In this document: piece by piece, positions 25,792 through 33,341 of the stretch
Layout: every line of letters begins with the position of its first letter
How positions within the stretch are numbered: the stretch's first letter is position 1
Origin: DAOOKJ01 sp035360795
GTDB lineage: Bacteria > Patescibacteriota > Minisyncoccia > UBA6257
DNA: 59,344 bases
Reading direction: 5' to 3'
NCBI GenBank assembly: GCA_035360795.1
Contig: DAOSBJ010000001.1
Span: forward strand, 1-59,344
Position numbers and translations under genes: made by a program
Notes under the pieces: generated by a model
Databases searched by the model: none
What the model was told of the DNA's origin: nothing
What the model saw: only the letters and a program-made list of their open reading frames with translations

Positions 25792-26538
25792 ATGGAAAAA
25801 GAGGAAACTAACAACACCCAAAAATTGAAAGAAAAAATTCTTACTCAAATTAAAAATGGGAAAGTAAAAATAAAATCTAAATTTTCTTTTATTTTAAAAA
25901 ACGTCCTTCTAATAGTAGGCATAATTGCTTTAATTCTTTTGGCATTGCTTATTTTAAGTTTTGTTTTCTTTAATTTAAAAGTTACAGGACTATTTTTTCT
26001 TTCCCATATAGGCCCACACGGTTTAAAAATGTTTCTGATAAATCTTCCCTGGCTATTAATTCTTATTGTCTTAGTGATTCTAATAATCTTGGAATTATTT
26101 GCCAAAAATTTAGCAGTGGTTTACCGAAGACCACTTCTTATTTCTTTTTTCGTCCTCTTCGGCTTAATTTTAATTGGCAGTCTAATCCTAAACAGAACAC
26201 CTCTTCATCCTTATTTTTTTTCTCAATCAAAAAAGCAGATGCCCCCGCCAGTTTATGGCTATTTTTACAGAAGAATCGGCCCCCCAAAACCTCCGTCCCG
26301 TTTTCAATCTTTTGTCTGGCGTGGTAATATAAAGGAACTTACAAACAAAGGCTTTATCCTGGAAACTTATTTTGGTGAAATATTAGAAATTCAAACCTCT
26401 ACATTGAGACAGAATCTTTCCGAACCTCTGAAAATAGGGGAGTCGGTAGCAGTAATTGGAAAAAAGAAAGGAACAATTATTGAAGCGGAGAAAATTTTAA
26501 AAACTGAAGATATTTTCAAAAAACCTCCCAGAAAATAA
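25792..26538 (+). CDS. Multi-pass membrane protein, possible anti-sigma partner
   Basis: A 248-residue protein with a Lys-rich N-terminal cytosolic stretch (~1-35), three membrane helices (~36-62, ~82-105, ~112-132), a Pro-rich segment (QMPPPVYGYFYRRIGPPKPP) and a small C-terminal beta domain (~170-240). No zinc-binding anti-sigma HxxxCxxC motif is seen. It starts 4 nt after the sigma gene, so a regulatory partnership is likely from position, not from sequence. It could equally be part of the exporter system downstream. Confidence 0.75.
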   Translation: MEKEETNNTQKLKEKILTQIKNGKVKIKSKFSFILKNVLLIVGIIALILLALLILSFVFFNLKVTGLFFLSHIGPHGLKMFLINLPWLLILIVLVILIILELFAKNLAVVYRRPLLISFFVLFGLILIGSLILNRTPLHPYFFSQSKKQMPPPVYGYFYRRIGPPKPPSRFQSFVWRGNIKELTNKGFILETYFGEILEIQTSTLRQNLSEPLKIGESVAVIGKKKGTIIEAEKILKTEDIFKKPPRK

Positions 26539-26559
26539 AAAAATTTAATAATTAAATTT

Positions 26560-28323
26560 ATGGCTAACAATTCTTTAAACTTCATGAAAAAATTAGCAAA
26601 AAATAAAATTTTAATTTTCATATTAATTGCCATCATTATTGTTGGTGGTTATTTTATCTATAAAAAAACCACCAATAAGGAAGTGACTAAATATATTATC
26701 GGTCAAGTTTCTAAAGGAACAATCAGCAAAACCGTTTCTGGCAGCGGTTATATAACTATCCCTGACCAGTTAGATATCAAATCAAAAATCGGGGGAGAGG
26801 TTGTCTATATTGGAGTAAAAAATAACACTCCTGTTAACGCCGGCGCCCTGATTTTAAAAATAGACTCAAAAAATTATGAAAAACAAGTTAAAGACGCCCA
26901 GTTTAGTTTAGAAATGGCTCAGATGTCTCTTGAAAAACTAATTTCCCAAAAAGAACAAACAACCAACGATTTAAACAAAGCCTATGAAGATGCTTTTCAG
27001 AATCTTTCAACAATTTATGGCAGTCTTCCTTCCTTAGTGACAACTGTAAAGGGAGTTTTTGACTCAGAAACAACAAAAGAAACTAATCTAAAAGATTTGG
27101 ATTTTTATGCTCAGGTTGTCAGTTTCTACAATAACTTGCCTTACACCAAAAACCAACAGATAGATTCTTTTAATAAACTTCTAAGCGAGTACTACAATTT
27201 ATTCAGAGACTATCAATTGCTAAAATTACCAGTTAACCAAGATGACTTTGATAATTTTTTACAGTCAAGTTATTACACCATTAAAAACTTATTTGATTTA
27301 ATCAGAAGTAATCGCGATAACCTTCTTTCCTATAAAGATTTGTATGACAATCATTCTGTTTTTACTGAAATTCCCATTACAGTTACTGTTTCTCAACTCA
27401 CTTCTTTATCAGAAGCAGCAGCAAGTTTAAATCAATATCTAAATACAATTACTTCAAATAGAAATACCATTGAAAAATACAAGACAACATTAAAAAATTA
27501 CGAACAAGATATTAAAAATCAGGAGTATTCCATTAGACAAAAAGAAAATGCTTTAAAAGAAGCGGAAGATAATCTTGATAATTGTTATGTTAGGGTGCCC
27601 TTGAGAGGAGAATTAACAGGGTCCGAAGCACCCTTGAGCGGAATCATAACAAATTTTGAAATAAAAAAAGGCGATTTAATTTCCAGCAATACTACTATCG
27701 GTACTTTAATTACTGACAATAAAATAGCAGAAATTACCTTAACAGAAATAGACGCGGCTTTGGTAAAAGAAGGACAATCAGCCACTTTAACTTTTGATGC
27801 TTTACCAGGAGTAACTTTAAAAGGCAGGGTAACTGAAGTCGGATTATTGGGCCAGACATCACAGGGAGTAGTTTCTTATCCAGTTAAAATTTCCATTGAA
27901 CCTTCGCCTGATTTAGAAAAAGTGAAAGCTTCAATGACAGTTGACGCCAATATTGTGGTAGAAGAAAAAACCGATGTTTTGACTATTCCTCTAACTGCTC
28001 TTAAAACAAGAAACGAAAAAAGTTTTGTTGAAGTTCCTGATGAGGCAGATTTAACTTTATTCAAATCGCAAACTTCAACTAATCAAAGACAACGCTCACA
28101 AAAAACAGTTACTTTAGAATTTCCACCTAAAGAAAAATTTGTTCAAACTGGAATAAGTGATGAAGAGAATATAGAAATAATCTCTGGCTTAAATGAGGGA
28201 GATTATATTATTGTTCGAACTATCGTTCCTAATCAAAACACTTCCACTCTAAAACAAAATTCTTTCTTTAACAGTTCTCAGTTTAGAATGGGAGGAGGTG
28301 GCGGAATGCCAATGATGAGATAG
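26560..28323 (+). CDS. MacA/HlyD-type adaptor protein, enlarged
   Basis: A 587-residue membrane-fusion protein with an N-terminal helix (~15-34), lipoyl/barrel-sandwich halves (VSKGTISKTVSGSGYI near 48; then DNCYVRVPLRGELTG near 343), a long alpha-helical hairpin of about 250 residues, a beta-barrel (LTEIDAALVKEGQSATLTFDALPG) and a membrane-proximal domain. It ends in a Gly/Met-rich tail (MGGGGGMPMMR). Known MacA proteins are ~370 residues; the extra length is in the coiled-coil hairpin. Such adaptors work with MacB, encoded next. No TolC-type outer-membrane partner is encoded here, in keeping with a single-membrane cell. Confidence 0.85.
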   Translation: MANNSLNFMKKLAKNKILIFILIAIIIVGGYFIYKKTTNKEVTKYIIGQVSKGTISKTVSGSGYITIPDQLDIKSKIGGEVVYIGVKNNTPVNAGALILKIDSKNYEKQVKDAQFSLEMAQMSLEKLISQKEQTTNDLNKAYEDAFQNLSTIYGSLPSLVTTVKGVFDSETTKETNLKDLDFYAQVVSFYNNLPYTKNQQIDSFNKLLSEYYNLFRDYQLLKLPVNQDDFDNFLQSSYYTIKNLFDLIRSNRDNLLSYKDLYDNHSVFTEIPITVTVSQLTSLSEAAASLNQYLNTITSNRNTIEKYKTTLKNYEQDIKNQEYSIRQKENALKEAEDNLDNCYVRVPLRGELTGSEAPLSGIITNFEIKKGDLISSNTTIGTLITDNKIAEITLTEIDAALVKEGQSATLTFDALPGVTLKGRVTEVGLLGQTSQGVVSYPVKISIEPSPDLEKVKASMTVDANIVVEEKTDVLTIPLTALKTRNEKSFVEVPDEADLTLFKSQTSTNQRQRSQKTVTLEFPPKEKFVQTGISDEENIEIISGLNEGDYIIVRTIVPNQNTSTLKQNSFFNSSQFRMGGGGGMPMMR

Positions 28324-28328
28324 TAAAT

Positions 28329-29036
28329 ATGTTGGAAACTAAAAATATAACAAAAATTTACAAAACTGGTGAAATAGAAACCCGAGCTTTGGATGGGGTT
28401 TCTTTAAGAGTTAATGATGGTGAATTTGTTGCCATTATGGGTCCTTCTGGCTCAGGAAAATCAACCCTAATGCATATTTTAGGATGTTTAGACACTCCCA
28501 CTTCTGGTAAATATATTTTAGACGGAGAGGATGTTTCTAATTTATCAGATGACGAATTGGCAAAAATTAGAAATAAAAAAATTGGTTTTGTTTTTCAATC
28601 TTTTAATCTTTTACCAAGAGTCACTATTTTTAAAAATGTAATGTTGCCACTGCTTTATAGCAATCAACCTCTTTCAAAAAGAGAGCAATTAGCCAAAGAA
28701 GCTTTGGAAGCAGTTTCTTTTGCGGAAAAATTCTGGTTTTATTATCCTAACCAAATTTCTGGGGGAATGGCTCAAAGGGTGGCAATTGCCCGAGCTTTAG
28801 TTAACGACCCATCAATTATTTTAGCAGACGAGCCAACAGGAAATTTAGATTCAAAATCATCAGAAGCAATAATGGAAACTCTTTGTTTTCTCCATCAAAA
28901 ACAAAAAAGAACCATTGTAATGATTACTCACGAGCCAGATATAGCCCAATATGCTCAACGGATTATTTATTTGAAAGACGGCAAGATTGTTTCTGATGAA
29001 GAAAATAAAAACAAAATATTTTTTAATTTTAATTAA
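28329..29036 (+). CDS. MacB-type ABC transporter ATPase
   Basis: A 235-residue ATPase of the MacB/LolD class. Walker A GPSGSGKST (~37-45), Q-loop VFQSFNLLPR, signature ISGGMAQRVAIARAL with Met in place of the usual Gln (ISGGQQQR), Walker B ILADEPTGNLD, and H-loop ITHEPD. It powers the permease encoded 8 nt downstream by a mechanotransmission-type cycle known for MacB. Overall order is sigma, membrane protein, adaptor, ATPase, permease, all co-directional with gaps of 22 nt or less. Confidence 0.93.
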   Translation: MLETKNITKIYKTGEIETRALDGVSLRVNDGEFVAIMGPSGSGKSTLMHILGCLDTPTSGKYILDGEDVSNLSDDELAKIRNKKIGFVFQSFNLLPRVTIFKNVMLPLLYSNQPLSKREQLAKEALEAVSFAEKFWFYYPNQISGGMAQRVAIARALVNDPSIILADEPTGNLDSKSSEAIMETLCFLHQKQKRTIVMITHEPDIAQYAQRIIYLKDGKIVSDEENKNKIFFNFN

Positions 29037-29044
29037 ATTATAAA

Positions 29045-30256
29045 ATGAAAGTCAATGATTTATTATCAGAATCAGTAAATGCTTTAAAAGCCAATAAACT
29101 TAGAACATTTTTAACTATTTTGGGAATAGTTATTGGTATTGCCTCGGTAATAGTAATGATTTCAATCGGCGAAGGAGTACAGAAAACAATTGAATCAGTT
29201 ATTGAAGGTCTAGGTTCAAATCTTTTAATTATTTATCCTGGCGCTTCTTCAAATCAAAGGGGGTCTGTTTCATTGGGAAGAGGCAGTATGACTTCTTTAA
29301 AAAATGAAGATATTGATTTAATAAGAAAAATCGATGGGGTAGCTTTCGTCGCGCCGGTTTTTCAAAGGCAATACCAAATTGTAAGCCAGACCGGTTATAA
29401 CACCCGAGCCTCAGTTGTTGGCACTACCAGTGATTATTATTCTGTTAGAAACTTAAAACTTAAAAGCGGCAGATTTTTAACTCCTACTGATGACAAAAGT
29501 TATAACAAAATAGCAATTATTGGCGCAAATATCAAAGAAGACCTTTTCCCTGATGATGACAATCTAATTGGAAAAAATATCAAAATAAATAGAGTAAATT
29601 TTAAAATAGTCGGAGTTTTAGAGTCAAAAGGAGGGGGATTTGGTTTGGAAGATGATTCAATTATTGTTCCTCTTTTAACAATCCAAAAAATGTTGGCCGG
29701 AGTTGATTATCTGGCAACTATCTCCGTCAGCGTTTCAAACCAAAACCAACTTTCACAAATCCAAGAAGAAATCACCAAAGTTCTCCTTCTTCAACATAAA
29801 GTTTCTGAACCTGATTTCTCTTTTATCTCTCAGCAAGATATTCTTTCTGCTTTAAATCAAATTACTACCACTTTCACAATCTTTCTCGCCTCTATTGCCG
29901 GAATTTCACTTCTCGTTGGCGGAGTGGGAATTATGAATATGATGCTTACCACTGTCACTGAGAGAACACGTGAGATTGGTTTAAGAAAAGCAGTTGGTGC
30001 CAAAAAAATTGAGATTACTCATCAATTTCTCTCGGAAGCCATTATTTTAACCAGTTTAGGAGGAATACTTGGAATTATTTCTGGTTGGTTAGGTTCAATT
30101 CTTTTTGCTAAAATAGTTAATGTTTATACTTCTATTTCTCCAGTCTCAGTTGTTTTAGCTCTTGGAATTTCTTTTCTGGTTGGTTTAGTTTTTGGTTATT
30201 ATCCTGCAAAAAAAGCCGCCAATTTAAATCCAATTGATGCCTTAAGATACGAATAA
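29045..30256 (+). CDS. MacB/FtsX-type ABC transporter permease
   Basis: A 403-residue permease: one N-terminal membrane helix (LRTFLTILGIVIGIASVIVMI, ~19-39), a large extracytoplasmic MacB-PCD domain (~45-275), then three C-terminal helices within the FtsX domain containing GGVGIMNMMLTTVTERTREIGLRKAVGA. This is the MacB split into separate ATPase and permease chains. It ends with NPIDALRYE, the usual MacB tail. Substrate unknown; MacAB-like systems move peptides, lipoproteins or macrolides. Confidence 0.93.
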   Translation: MKVNDLLSESVNALKANKLRTFLTILGIVIGIASVIVMISIGEGVQKTIESVIEGLGSNLLIIYPGASSNQRGSVSLGRGSMTSLKNEDIDLIRKIDGVAFVAPVFQRQYQIVSQTGYNTRASVVGTTSDYYSVRNLKLKSGRFLTPTDDKSYNKIAIIGANIKEDLFPDDDNLIGKNIKINRVNFKIVGVLESKGGGFGLEDDSIIVPLLTIQKMLAGVDYLATISVSVSNQNQLSQIQEEITKVLLLQHKVSEPDFSFISQQDILSALNQITTTFTIFLASIAGISLLVGGVGIMNMMLTTVTERTREIGLRKAVGAKKIEITHQFLSEAIILTSLGGILGIISGWLGSILFAKIVNVYTSISPVSVVLALGISFLVGLVFGYYPAKKAANLNPIDALRYE

Positions 30257-30259
30257 TTA

Positions 30260-30279
30260 TTATTCACAAGTTATCCACA
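30260..30279 (+). promoter_or_regulatory. Two tandem DnaA boxes
   Basis: TTATTCACA (30260-30268) and TTATCCACA (30271-30279) both match the TTATNCACA consensus, in the same orientation, 11 bp apart. They sit 3 nt after the permease stop and 7 nt before the -35 of the hairpin-array promoter. They could regulate that promoter or mark a DnaA-titration or replication site; no dnaA or dnaN gene is nearby. Confidence 0.65.
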
Positions 30280-30286
30280 GTCGCAC

Positions 30287-30314
30287 TTGATTTATTTTTA
30301 AAATAATTTAAAAT
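30287..30314 (+). promoter_or_regulatory. Promoter of the hairpin-array RNA
   Basis: TTGATT (30287-30292), 16-nt AT-rich spacer, TAAAAT (30309-30314). A start 7 nt past the -10 falls on 30321, the first base of hairpin unit 1. Confidence 0.6.
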
Positions 30315-30320
30315 GAAAGT

Positions 30321-30526
30321 GCTGTTGCTTAGAAGCCGAAAGGCAACTAAGCAATAGCACGCTGCCTTTTAGAAGCCGCAAGGCAACTAGAAGGTAGCAC
30401 GGTGATCCTTAGAAACCGCAAGGCGACTAAGAATCACCACGGTGATCCTTAGAAACCGCAAGGCGACTAAGAATCACCACGCTGCTCCTTTGAAGTCGCA
30501 AGGCAGAGAAGGAGCAGCATTTTTTA
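30321..30526 (+). ncRNA. Candidate ncRNA: five tandem 40-nt hairpins
   Basis: Five contiguous units of exactly 40 nt begin at 30321, 30361, 30401, 30441 and 30481. Each folds as a 12-bp outer stem, an AA/AA-type internal loop, a 3-bp inner stem and a GNRA tetraloop (GAAA once, GCAA four times). The core AGAAGCCGCAAGGCAACT is conserved while outer-stem bases change in pairs: position 2 of the stem is C-G in units 1, 2 and 5 but G-C in units 3 and 4, and position 5 is T-A, C-G, A-T, A-T, C-G. Units 3 and 4 are identical. The fifth hairpin is followed by ATTTTTTATTT and should act as terminator. No protein frame is conserved between units. Identity unknown. Confidence 0.75.
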
Positions 30527-30538
30527 TTTCTTTAAATA

Positions 30539-30604
30539 GTCATTCTGAGCGTAGCGAAGAATCTCTCGTATATTGTCATTCTGAGCACAGCGAAGAATCT
30601 CTCG
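30539..30604 (+). repeat. Two copies of the CATTCTGAGCG-type dispersed repeat
   Basis: Copies at 30539-30568 and 30575-30604 share GTCATTCTGAGC then AGCGAAGAATCTCTCG and differ at two bases. This is a dispersed repeat seen in many bacterial genomes that, when mistranslated, yields HSERSEESL-like peptides. An open frame across it (30442-30693) is therefore not accepted as a gene. Confidence 0.85.
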
Positions 30605-30630
30605 CGAATGCGAGATTTCCAATCCAATGC

Positions 30631-30646
30631 GCGACATCTGATATCG
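30631..30646. repeat. Palindromic repeat, copy 1
   Basis: GCGACATCTGATATCG: arms CGA(C/T)AT around CTG. The same element, with ATGTCG, recurs at 46605-46620. Both copies lie between genes. Confidence 0.6.
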
Positions 30647-30717
30647 TACCTAGTGTTATTTTTGACCTTTCAATTGCTACTTGCTACAATTGATAATAAA
30701 CTCTCCAAGTTTTTATT

Positions 30718-30933
30718 ATGAAAAAAACCGCTAAAATCACAGGCAATACTTTGCTTTCAGAAATTGTAGACAACAAGAAATTCTTAAAAATTTTAACTAA
30801 ATATCAAGTACCTTGTTTAACTTGTCCTTTTGCTATTTTTGAAATTCAAAATTTAACTCTAAAGGAAGTCTGCGAAACTTATAATCTTGACCTTAAAAAA
30901 CTTCTCAAAGAATTAAATAAATCTAATAAATAA
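30718..30933 (+). CDS. DUF1858 domain protein
   Basis: A 71-residue protein with the DUF1858 layout: K-I-T-G-N-T-L-L-S-E-I (6-16), a middle helix, V-P-C-L-T-C-P-F-A (CxxC at residues ~32-36), and NLDLKKLLKELN at the end. The family has a conserved CxxC and occurs alone or fused to redox or iron-sulfur proteins; a redox or metal role is likely but unproven. The pcm start codon follows its stop with no gap. Confidence 0.85.
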   Translation: MKKTAKITGNTLLSEIVDNKKFLKILTKYQVPCLTCPFAIFEIQNLTLKEVCETYNLDLKKLLKELNKSNK

Positions 30934-31548
30934 ATGCCAACTTTACAGGGTTTGGTAGAGAATTTAAAAAACGAAGGTTGGCTTAAAACAGAAAAAATTA
31001 TTGAAGCCTTTAAAAAAATTAAAAGAGAAGATTTTGTAATTGACAAAGATTTATCTTATTTTGATACCGCCTTAGAAATTGGCAAGGGTCAGACGATTTC
31101 TCAACCATTGGTGGTGGCTTTTATGCTTGAATTACTCCAACCAAAAGAAGGAGAAAAAATTTTAGATATTGGCTCTGGCTCTGGCTGGACAACTGCTTTA
31201 TTGGCTCATTGCGTAGGGAAAAACGGCAAAGTAATTGCTGTTGAAATAATTCCAGAATTAAAAGAATTTGGCGAGAATAATGTAAAAAAATATAACTTTA
31301 TAAAAAAGGGAATCGTGAAATTTGTTTTAGGAGATGGCAAGTTTGGCTATAAAAAAGAAGCACCATTTGATAAAATTTTGGTTTCTGCCGGCGCAATAGA
31401 AATTCCCCAAGAGTTAAAAAATCAATTAAAAGTCGGAGGGAAAATAGTCATTCCAATTTATAATTCAATTGTTGAAGCAACTAAAATCAACCAAAACAAA
31501 TTTAAGGAAGAAGCATATCCGGGCTTTGTGTTTATCCCTTTCATTTGA
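30934..31548 (+). CDS. pcm: Protein-L-isoaspartate O-methyltransferase
   Basis: A 204-residue SAM-dependent methyltransferase with PCMT signatures: GQTISQPLVVAFMLELL (~52-68), motif I LDIGSGSGWTTALLA, motif VEIIPEL, and DKILVSAGAIEIPQ. It methylates isoaspartyl residues in damaged proteins in the cytosol. Translation is probably coupled to the DUF1858 gene. Its TGA stop overlaps the -35 box of the RRM gene promoter. Confidence 0.93.
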   Translation: MPTLQGLVENLKNEGWLKTEKIIEAFKKIKREDFVIDKDLSYFDTALEIGKGQTISQPLVVAFMLELLQPKEGEKILDIGSGSGWTTALLAHCVGKNGKVIAVEIIPELKEFGENNVKKYNFIKKGIVKFVLGDGKFGYKKEAPFDKILVSAGAIEIPQELKNQLKVGGKIVIPIYNSIVEATKINQNKFKEEAYPGFVFIPFI

Positions 31549-31572
31549 CAAATGTTTCAAACAGCGTATACT
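31545..31572 (+). promoter_or_regulatory. Promoter of the RRM gene
   Basis: TTGACA (31545-31550), 16 nt, TATACT (31567-31572). Predicted start near 31579, giving a leader of about 89 nt. Confidence 0.8.
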
Positions 31573-31578
31573 AAAAGA

Positions 31579-31667
31579 GGCGTTTAAAAACGTCATGCTC
31601 CGAACCTGCTTCCTTGGTTGAATAAGGATTTAACGGGGCAGGTCGATAAAAAGAACAAAAATAAAAG
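31579..31667 (+). promoter_or_regulatory. Structured 5' leader of the RRM gene
   Basis: CCTGC (31605-31609) pairs with GCAGG (31638-31642), enclosing a second helix TCCTT (31611-31615)/AAGGA (31624-31628) and an asymmetric internal loop. A small CGTT/AACG hairpin lies nearer the 5' end. No frame is seen in it. Because the gene encodes an RNA-binding protein, self-binding and autoregulation is a reasonable inference. Confidence 0.5.
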
Positions 31668-31961
31668 ATGAATACGAGATTATACGTAGGAAGTCTTTCT
31701 TACGATACGACTGATGAAACCTTGAAAGACACCTTCTCTCAAGCAGGAACAGTGACTGCCGCCACAGTTATCACAGATAAATTTTCTGGTCGCTCAAAGG
31801 GTTTTGGCTTTGTTGATATGTCAACTGAAGAAGAAGCCCAAAAAGCAATTGAAATGTTTAATGGTAAAGAATTAGACGGCAGAACAATTGTTGTTTCTGA
31901 AGCCAGACCAATGCGCGAGAGACCTCCGAGAAGATATCAAAATAGAAGATTTGAAAACTAA
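31668..31961 (+). CDS. RRM-domain RNA-binding protein
   Basis: A 97-residue single RRM with RNP2 LYVGSL (residues 4-9) and RNP1 KGFGFVDM (44-51), and a short Arg-rich tail (RERPPRRYQNRR). This matches the small bacterial RNA-binding proteins known from cyanobacteria and others, many of them stress- or cold-responsive. It binds RNA through the aromatic RNP residues. Monocistronic, with its own strong promoter, structured leader and terminator. Confidence 0.95.
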   Translation: MNTRLYVGSLSYDTTDETLKDTFSQAGTVTAATVITDKFSGRSKGFGFVDMSTEEEAQKAIEMFNGKELDGRTIVVSEARPMRERPPRRYQNRRFEN

Positions 31962-31981
31962 AATTTCAAAATTTTCTACTC

Positions 31982-32013
31982 GCCCCCTCTTTTTTAAAAG
32001 AGGGGGCTTTTTT
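31982..32013 (+). terminator. Intrinsic terminator
   Basis: GCCCCCTCTTTT (31982-31993) pairs with AAAAGAGGGGGC (31996-32007), followed by six T. Confidence 0.92.
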
Positions 32014-32053
32014 AAAAGGGGGTTTTGAGTTATAATAACAAGAAAGAATTACT

Positions 32054-33070
32054 ATGCTTTCTATTGGAATTGTTGGTTTGCCAAATGTGGGAAAGTCCAC
32101 CCTTTTTAAAATTTTAACCAAACAGGAAGTAAATATTCAAAATTATCCTTTTACCACTATCAATCCAAATGTGGCAGTAGTGCCGGTAAAAGACGAAAGA
32201 TTGGACGCAGTTGCAAAAATTTCTAAACCAGAAAAAATTTTGCCGGCAGTGGTTGAATTCTATGATATTGCCGGCTTGGTAAAAAATGCTTATAAGGGAG
32301 AAGGACTGGGAAATCAATTTTTAGCCCAAATTAGAGAAACTAATGCCATTATTGAGGTTGTTAGATGTTTTGAAGAGCCAACAGTTGCTCATTTAGAAGG
32401 AACAATTGACCCCTTGCGAGACATAGACATTATCAATACTGAATTGATTTTTAAAGATTTAGAAACAGTAGAAAAAAGAATGGAAAAAATATCTGGCGAA
32501 GCAAAGGCCGGAATAAAAGAAAGTCAAAAAGAAATGGAAATTTTAAATCAAGTAAAAAATGAATTGGAAAATGGCAATTTGCTTTTTTCAATTTTTGATT
32601 CGGAATTTTTAGAAGAACCATCAATAAAAAATTTAAATTTACTAACAGTTAAAAAACAAATTTATTTATTAAACATTAACCAAGCGTCAAAAGAAATTTC
32701 TCAAACTGTATTAAATAAAATCAAAGAACTAAAAGCAGAATATTTTATCGCTGATTTAAATCAAAATCCTGATTTAAGCAATTTAATCAAAAAGGCCTAC
32801 GAAATTCTAAATCTAATCAGTTTTTTTACCATTGTCGGCACTGCTGAAGCCAGAGCCTGGCCAATTAAAAAAGGCGCAAAAATAATAGAGGCGGCAGAAA
32901 TGATTCATTCTGATTTCAAAGAGAAATTTATCAAAGCCGAAGTCATTAACTGGCAAAAACTAGTTGAAGTAGGGGACTGGCAAAAAGCCCATCAAAAAGG
33001 TTTAGTGAGGACAGAGGGCAGAGATTATATTGTTGAAGACGGCGACGTAATAATCATAAAACACCATTAA
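32054..33070 (+). CDS. ychF: Obg-family GTPase/ATPase YchF
   Basis: A 338-residue YchF. G1 GLPNVGKST (7-15), G3 DIAGLVKNAYKGEGLGN and a C-terminal TGS domain ending RDYIVEDGDVIIIKHH. YchF binds ribosomes and hydrolyses ATP or GTP; it is nearly universal. The base-recognition loop reads LLNINQ, so the acidic residue usually found in the NxxE motif is not apparent, which could loosen nucleotide choice. A TATAAT at 32031-32036 lies 17 nt before the ATG. The acylphosphatase gene starts 1 nt after its stop. Confidence 0.94.
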   Translation: MLSIGIVGLPNVGKSTLFKILTKQEVNIQNYPFTTINPNVAVVPVKDERLDAVAKISKPEKILPAVVEFYDIAGLVKNAYKGEGLGNQFLAQIRETNAIIEVVRCFEEPTVAHLEGTIDPLRDIDIINTELIFKDLETVEKRMEKISGEAKAGIKESQKEMEILNQVKNELENGNLLFSIFDSEFLEEPSIKNLNLLTVKKQIYLLNINQASKEISQTVLNKIKELKAEYFIADLNQNPDLSNLIKKAYEILNLISFFTIVGTAEARAWPIKKGAKIIEAAEMIHSDFKEKFIKAEVINWQKLVEVGDWQKAHQKGLVRTEGRDYIVEDGDVIIIKHH

Positions 33071-33071
33071 G

Positions 33072-33341
33072 ATGACGACAAAAAAGTTTATTTTCTCCGG
33101 CACAGTTCAAGGGGTGGGTTTCCGCTACTTTACTAAAAAATTCGCCAGAAAGTTAAAACTTACTGGCTGGGTTAGAAATAACGACGACGAAACCGTAACT
33201 TTAGTTGCCCAGGGAGAAGAAAAAAACATTGAGGCCTTGCTTAATTATTTAAAACTATTCTTTAAAGGCAGAATTGAAAAAATAGAGGAGCGAGAAACAA
33301 ATTTAGAAGAAACCTTCAAAACCTTTGAAATCAGAAAATGA
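33072..33341 (+). CDS. Acylphosphatase
   Basis: An 89-residue protein with the acylphosphatase signature GTVQGVGFRYF (residues 9-19; catalytic Arg in GFR) and GWVRNNDDETV with the catalytic Asn. It cleaves acyl phosphates in the cytosol. Its stop overlaps the next start by 4 nt (ATGA). Confidence 0.95.
   Translation: MTTKKFIFSGTVQGVGFRYFTKKFARKLKLTGWVRNNDDETVTLVAQGEEKNIEALLNYLKLFFKGRIEKIEERETNLEETFKTFEIRK

Noticed and set aside
30321..30520. CRISPR array
   Set aside because: Units are contiguous with no spacers, and the variable bases lie in pairing stems; no cas genes.
30442..30693. An 83-codon open frame through the hairpin array and dispersed repeats
   Set aside because: It begins inside hairpin unit 4 and reads HSERSEESL-type peptide from a non-coding repeat; no ribosome site.
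31546..31548. Recoded UGA (SR1/Gracilibacteria code)
   Set aside because: TGA ends pcm at the expected length and also ends other genes such as operon gene A.
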